Assembly: GCF_046297895.1 (NCBI RefSeq)
Contig: NZ_JBKBHC010000003.1
Location: 1 to 64,000, forward strand
Reading direction: 5' to 3'
From: Ferrovibrio sp046297895
GTDB lineage: Bacteria; Pseudomonadota; Alphaproteobacteria; Ferrovibrionales; Ferrovibrionaceae
Length of the DNA: 64,000 nucleotides
The position numbers and the translations under genes were made by a program. This document shows positions 60,161 through 64,000 of this stretch, in pieces. Every line of letters starts with the position of its first letter. Within the stretch, counting starts at the first letter, position 1. The notes beneath the pieces were generated by a model, which was not told where the DNA came from, did not search any database, and saw nothing but the letters and a program-made list of their open reading frames with translations.

Positions 60161-60227
60161 ATGCTCGGGCTCGGCCCGAGCATCCACGAGATTTTTAGAC
60201 GTGGATGGCCGGGACAAGCCCGGCCAT
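60161..60227. repeat. Double-hairpin intergenic repeat element
   Basis: ATGCTCGGGC/GCCCGAGCAT (60161-60183) and ATGGCCGGG/CCCGGCCAT (60205-60227) are perfect hairpins, joined by ATCCACG (60182-60188) pairing with CGTGGAT (60200-60206). This symmetric pattern is like dispersed palindromic elements common between alphaproteobacterial genes. It lies between convergent genes and may act as a two-way terminator. No second copy was noticed in the window. Confidence 0.6.
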
Positions 60228-60241
60228 GACGGATCTATTGG

Positions 60242-62518
60242 TCAGCGCGCGTTATAGGCCGCCAGCGCCGCCAGGTTCACGATGTCGCTCACGCTCGCGC
60301 CCATCTGGGCGATCTGCACCGGCTTTTCCAAGCCGATCAGCAGCGGGCCGATCACCGTGCCGCCGCCCAGCTCCTGCAGAAGCTGCGACGAGAGCAGAGC
60401 GGAGTGGATGCCCGGCATGATCAGCACGTTGGCGGGGCCCGAGAGACGGCTGAAGGGATAGATCTTCATCACGTCCGGGTTCAGTGCGGCCGCAGCCGAC
60501 ATCTCGCCGTCGTATTCGAATTCCACGCCATGGCCGCCGGCTTCCAGCGCGTCCAGCTCCATCACGGCCTGGCGCACCTTCTCCACCACGCCGCCCGGCG
60601 CGTTGCCGAAATTGGAATGCGACAGCAGGGCCACGCGCGGCTCGTGGCCCATCTGCTTGGCCACGCTCGCAGCCTGCACGGCGATCTGGCAGAGATCCTT
60701 CGCCTCGGGCAGCTCGGTGATGGTGGTGTCGGCCATGAACACCGTGCGGCCCTTGGCTACGATGATCGACAGGCCCATCACGCGCTGGCCGCGCTGGGCG
60801 TCGATCGCCATGCGGATGCCGTCGTAACTCACCGAATAGGTGCGCGTCACGCCGGTGATCATCGCATCGGCATGGCCGTTGGCCACCATGCAGGCGCCGA
60901 ACACGTTGCGGTCCAGGTTGACCAGGCGCTGGGCGTCGCGCTGCAGCAGGCCGCGGCGCTGGTGGCGCTTGTAGAGGAACTCGGTATAGCGCGCATTATG
61001 CTCGCTGATGCGCGCGTTGTGGATCTCGCAGCCATCCAGGTTTTTGAGCCCGATGGCCTGCATGGTCGCCTCGATGCGCTCGGACCGGCCGATCAGCACC
61101 GGGGTGCCATAGCCGGCGTCGCGGAAGGCGAGCGCCGCGCGGATCACGGTCTCTTCCTCGCCCTCGGCGAAGACCACGCGTTTCGGATTCTGCACCACCT
61201 GGTCGAAAAAGATCTGCAGCGAGCCGACGGTGGGATTGAGCCGCGCGCGCAGCTTGGCGGCATAGGCCGCCCAGTTCTCGATCGGCTTGCGCGCCACGCC
61301 CGACTGCACGGCGGCCTTGGCAACCGCCAGCGGCACATCCACGATCAGGCGCGGGTCGAAGGGCGAGGGGATGATGTAGCCCGCGCCGTATTTCGGCCGT
61401 TCGCCCTTGTAGGCGGCGGCCACCTCGTCGGGCACATCCTCGCGGGCCAGCATGGCGATGGCCTCGGCGGCCGCGATCTTCATGTCGTCGTTGATCGTCT
61501 TCGCCCGCACGTCCAGGGCGCCGCGGAAGATATAGGGAAAGCCGAGCACGTTGTTGACCTGGTTCGGATAGTCCGAACGGCCGGTCGCCATGATCACGTC
61601 GCCGCGCGTGGCCAGGGCCTCTTCCGGCGTGATTTCCGGATCCGGGTTGGCCATGGCGAAGACGATGGGATTGGCCGCCATCGAGCGCAGCATGTCGGGC
61701 GTCACTGCGCCCTTCACCGACAGGCCGAAAAACACGTCGGCGCCCTTCAGCGCATCGGCCAGGCTGCGTGCGTCGGTCTTCACGGCATGGGCCGATTTCC
61801 ACTGGTTCATGCCGTCGGTGCGGCCCTGGTAGACCACGCCCTTGGTGTCGCAGAGAATCACGTTCTCGTGCTTCATGCCCATGGCCTTGACCAGCTCGGT
61901 GCAGGCGATGCCGGCGGCGCCGGCGCCGTTCACCACCATCTTCGCGTCCTTGATGTCGCGGCCGGTGAGGTGCAGGGCGTTGATCAGGCCGGCCGCGGCG
62001 ATGATGGCGGTACCGTGCTGGTCGTCGTGGAAGATCGGAATGTCCATCAGCTCGCGCAGGCGCTGCTCGATCACGAAGCATTCCGGTGCCTTGATGTCTT
62101 CCAGGTTGATGCCGCCGAAGCTGGGGCCGAGGAAGCGCACGCAGTTGACGAACTCGTCCACGTCCTCGGTGGCCACTTCCAGGTCGATGGAATCGACATC
62201 GGCGAAGCGCTTGAACAGCACCGCCTTGCCCTCCATGACCGGTTTACCTGCGAGCGCGCCCAGATTCCCCAAGCCCAGCACGGCGGTGCCGTTGGAGATC
62301 ACCGCCACCATGTTGCCGCGCGAGGTATAGTCGTAGGCGGTGTCGGGGTCCTTCTGGATCGCCAGGCAGGGCGCCGCCACGCCCGGGCTGTAGGCCAGGC
62401 TCAGGTCGCGGGTGGTGGCCATCGGCTTGGTCGGTACGACCTCAAGCTTGCCGGGCTGGCCCATTTTGTGGAATTCGAGGGCGTCGTCGTAAAGGGACGG
62501 GCTTTTCGAGTCGCTCAT
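60242..62518 (-). CDS. maeB: NADP-dependent malic enzyme with phosphotransacetylase-like C-terminal domain
   Basis: This 758-residue protein has the long MaeB architecture. The malic enzyme half (1-430) shows AYSPGVAAPCLAIQ, the catalytic Lys in GKAVLFKRFADVD, DIPIFHDDQHGTAI and the dinucleotide site VVNGAGAAGIACTELVKAMG. The C-terminal half (about 430-758) resembles phosphotransacetylase (VFAEGEEETVIRAALAFRDA; AALNPDVMKIYPFSRLSGPA), usually regulatory and inactive here. It decarboxylates malate to pyruvate with NADP. It is divergent from mutS, a common alphaproteobacterial arrangement. Confidence 0.95.
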   Translation of the reverse strand: MSDSKSPSLYDDALEFHKMGQPGKLEVVPTKPMATTRDLSLAYSPGVAAPCLAIQKDPDTAYDYTSRGNMVAVISNGTAVLGLGNLGALAGKPVMEGKAVLFKRFADVDSIDLEVATEDVDEFVNCVRFLGPSFGGINLEDIKAPECFVIEQRLRELMDIPIFHDDQHGTAIIAAAGLINALHLTGRDIKDAKMVVNGAGAAGIACTELVKAMGMKHENVILCDTKGVVYQGRTDGMNQWKSAHAVKTDARSLADALKGADVFFGLSVKGAVTPDMLRSMAANPIVFAMANPDPEITPEEALATRGDVIMATGRSDYPNQVNNVLGFPYIFRGALDVRAKTINDDMKIAAAEAIAMLAREDVPDEVAAAYKGERPKYGAGYIIPSPFDPRLIVDVPLAVAKAAVQSGVARKPIENWAAYAAKLRARLNPTVGSLQIFFDQVVQNPKRVVFAEGEEETVIRAALAFRDAGYGTPVLIGRSERIEATMQAIGLKNLDGCEIHNARISEHNARYTEFLYKRHQRRGLLQRDAQRLVNLDRNVFGACMVANGHADAMITGVTRTYSVSYDGIRMAIDAQRGQRVMGLSIIVAKGRTVFMADTTITELPEAKDLCQIAVQAASVAKQMGHEPRVALLSHSNFGNAPGGVVEKVRQAVMELDALEAGGHGVEFEYDGEMSAAAALNPDVMKIYPFSRLSGPANVLIMPGIHSALLSSQLLQELGGGTVIGPLLIGLEKPVQIAQMGASVSDIVNLAALAAYNAR

Positions 62519-62646
62519 TTTTCTCTGTGTTTCCGGTTTTCACACGCGGGCGGTTTCGCTCCCGTCCGCCATCATAAGGCTAAGGCTTGAGGGGTTAAAA
62601 GGCCCGCGTGCTGTGCTATGTCTGCGGGCTGCATAATATTTCGCCC

Positions 62647-64000
62647 ATGAACAAACCCGACCTCACCCTCCCCCCCGGAACTTCCCCGCTGATGGCGCAG
62701 TATCTGACCATCAAGGCGGCCTATCCCGATTGCCTGCTGTTCTACCGGATGGGGGATTTTTACGAACTGTTCTTCGACGACGCGGCTAAGGCCGCCCGGG
62801 CGCTGGACATCGCTTTGACCAAACGCGGCGAGCATGACGGCCAGCCGATCCCCATGTGCGGCGTGCCGGTTCACGCGGCGGAAGCCTACCTCTCCCGTCT
62901 CATACGCCAGGGTTTCAAGGTGGCGGTCTGCGAACAGACCGAAGACCCGGTCGAAGCCAAAAAACGTGGTTCAAAATCGGTGGTGCGGCGCGACGTGGTG
63001 CGCGTGGTCACGCCCGGCACCATCACGGAAGACAGCCTGCTCGAATCGCGCCGCAACAACTACCTTGCAGCCCTCGGCCAGGCCGGCGGGTCCGACGGCG
63101 CGCTGGCGCTGGCCTGGCTCGACATGTCGACCGGCGAATTCGGCCTGACCGAAACGGCGCCCACGGCTCTGGGCGCCGACCTCGCCCGCGTCAATCCGCG
63201 CGAACTGGTGCTGCCCGAAAGCCTGCTGGCCCGCCCTGAGCTGCGGGCGCTGTTCGAACAGCTCGACATTGCGCTCTCGCCGCTCCCCTCGGTGCGCTTC
63301 GACAGCGTCTCGGGCGAACGCCGGCTGAAGGCCGCGCTTGGCGTCGCGGCGCTGGATGCCTATGGCGATTTCCGCCGCGCCGAATTCTGCGCCGCCGGCG
63401 CGCTGCTCGATTACGTCGAGACCACGCAATGCGGCAGGCTGCCCCGCCTCGACCCGCCGGCCCGCCAGTCGCCCACCAGTGTGATGGCGATCGACCCGGC
63501 CACGCGGCGCAACCTCGAACTGGTGGAAACCACTTCGGGCAACCGCGACGGCGCCCTGCTCGCCTGCATTGACCTCACATTGACCGGCGCGGGCGCACGC
63601 CTGCTGGCGCAGCGGCTGCAGGCCCCGCTCACCGATCCGGTCCAGATCGCCGCGCGCCACGATGCCGTGGCCTGCCTGGTGGAGACGCCGCGCCTGCGCG
63701 ACGACATCCGCTCGGCCCTGGAAAAGGTGCCCGATCTCGCCCGCGCGCTCTCGCGCCTGTCGCTCGGGCGCGGCGGGCCGCGCGATCTGGCCAGCCTGCG
63801 CGACGGCCTGGCCCAGGCCCAGGCGCTGCAGGACCGACTGGGCGCGGAAGCCGGGCTGCCGCCGGCTCTGGCCGGCCTGCGCGACATGCTGGGCCGTCAC
63901 GATGCGCTGGTCGATACGCTGGGCAATGCCCTGGCCGACGAACTGCCGATGTATGCGCGCGATGGCGGCTTCATCCGCCCGGGCGTCGACGCAGCGCTAG
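62647..64000 (+). CDS. mutS: DNA mismatch repair protein MutS, 5' part (gene continues beyond the window)
   Basis: An uninterrupted frame runs from ATG 62647 to the right edge, giving about 451 residues. Family features are SPLMAQYLTIKAAYPDCLLF, the mismatch-recognition Phe-x-Glu in RMGDFYELFFDDA, PMCGVPVHAAEAYLSRLI, VRRDVVRVVTPGTITEDSLL and the core RNLELVETTSGNRDGALLAC. The visible part covers the mismatch-binding, connector and part of the lever domains. The ATPase domain lies outside the window. It is divergent from maeB. Confidence 0.97.
   Translation, partial: MNKPDLTLPPGTSPLMAQYLTIKAAYPDCLLFYRMGDFYELFFDDAAKAARALDIALTKRGEHDGQPIPMCGVPVHAAEAYLSRLIRQGFKVAVCEQTEDPVEAKKRGSKSVVRRDVVRVVTPGTITEDSLLESRRNNYLAALGQAGGSDGALALAWLDMSTGEFGLTETAPTALGADLARVNPRELVLPESLLARPELRALFEQLDIALSPLPSVRFDSVSGERRLKAALGVAALDAYGDFRRAEFCAAGALLDYVETTQCGRLPRLDPPARQSPTSVMAIDPATRRNLELVETTSGNRDGALLACIDLTLTGAGARLLAQRLQAPLTDPVQIAARHDAVACLVETPRLRDDIRSALEKVPDLARALSRLSLGRGGPRDLASLRDGLAQAQALQDRLGAEAGLPPALAGLRDMLGRHDALVDTLGNALADELPMYARDGGFIRPGVDAAL

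Noticed and set aside
60404..62590. 728-residue open frame antisense to maeB
   Set aside because: maeB on the other strand has full family motifs; this frame is a high-GC artefact.

Overview
The window is high-GC chromosomal DNA from an alphaproteobacterium, probably of the Rhodospirillales type. The support is a run of genes typical of that class (dcd, murA, a DUF2948 gene, hisG, hisD, a UPF0262 gene, infA, maf, a ribonuclease E/G gene, yacG), a divergent maeB/mutS pair, several TRAP and Liv-type uptake systems, and repeated small PAS_5 proteins. I saw no insertion sequence, prophage or CRISPR array. Gene density is high; the only gap over 300 bases lies between ahpD and the chemoreceptor gene (47151-47529).

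Layout. 1-4367: the end of an unknown gene, a YeiH-type membrane protein, then an ArsR-controlled unit of flavoprotein and MFS exporter with two matching operator-like dyads. 4364-11745: a quinate/shikimate catabolic locus: 3-dehydroquinase, a TRAP transporter, a shikimate/quinate dehydrogenase-like enzyme, a TetR regulator, and a fused 3-dehydroshikimate dehydratase/HPPD-like protein; together they predict conversion of quinate or shikimate to protocatechuate. 11757-14338: a flavoprotein and an MFS protein. 14342-20198: a MocR-type regulator divergent from a degradative (class II) HMG-CoA reductase and a second TRAP transporter, best read as a mevalonate uptake and catabolism locus. 20211-28036: an accessory region with a histone H1-like/PilZ fusion, three tandem pentapeptide-repeat paralogues, three PAS_5 proteins and small unknown proteins. 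28162-42160: tRNA-Thr and the conserved housekeeping block, interrupted by four accessory genes between the LMW-phosphatase gene and infA. 42173-50583: a sensor kinase, a GNAT enzyme, oxyR divergent from ahpC-ahpD, a chemoreceptor and a fourth PAS_5 protein. 50628-51021: a guanidine-II (mini-ykkC) riboswitch controlling a Gdx/SugE exporter. 51025-59671: a Liv-type ABC transporter, a serine hydrolase, a GntR/FadR regulator and a second paralogous binding protein. 59925-64000: a DUF1127 protein, a hairpin-rich repeat, a malic enzyme and the start of mutS.

A recurring device is a strong GC-rich hairpin just after the first, highly needed gene of an operon. It follows both TRAP binding-protein genes, the Liv binding-protein gene and ahpC, and probably sets unequal transcript levels within each operon.
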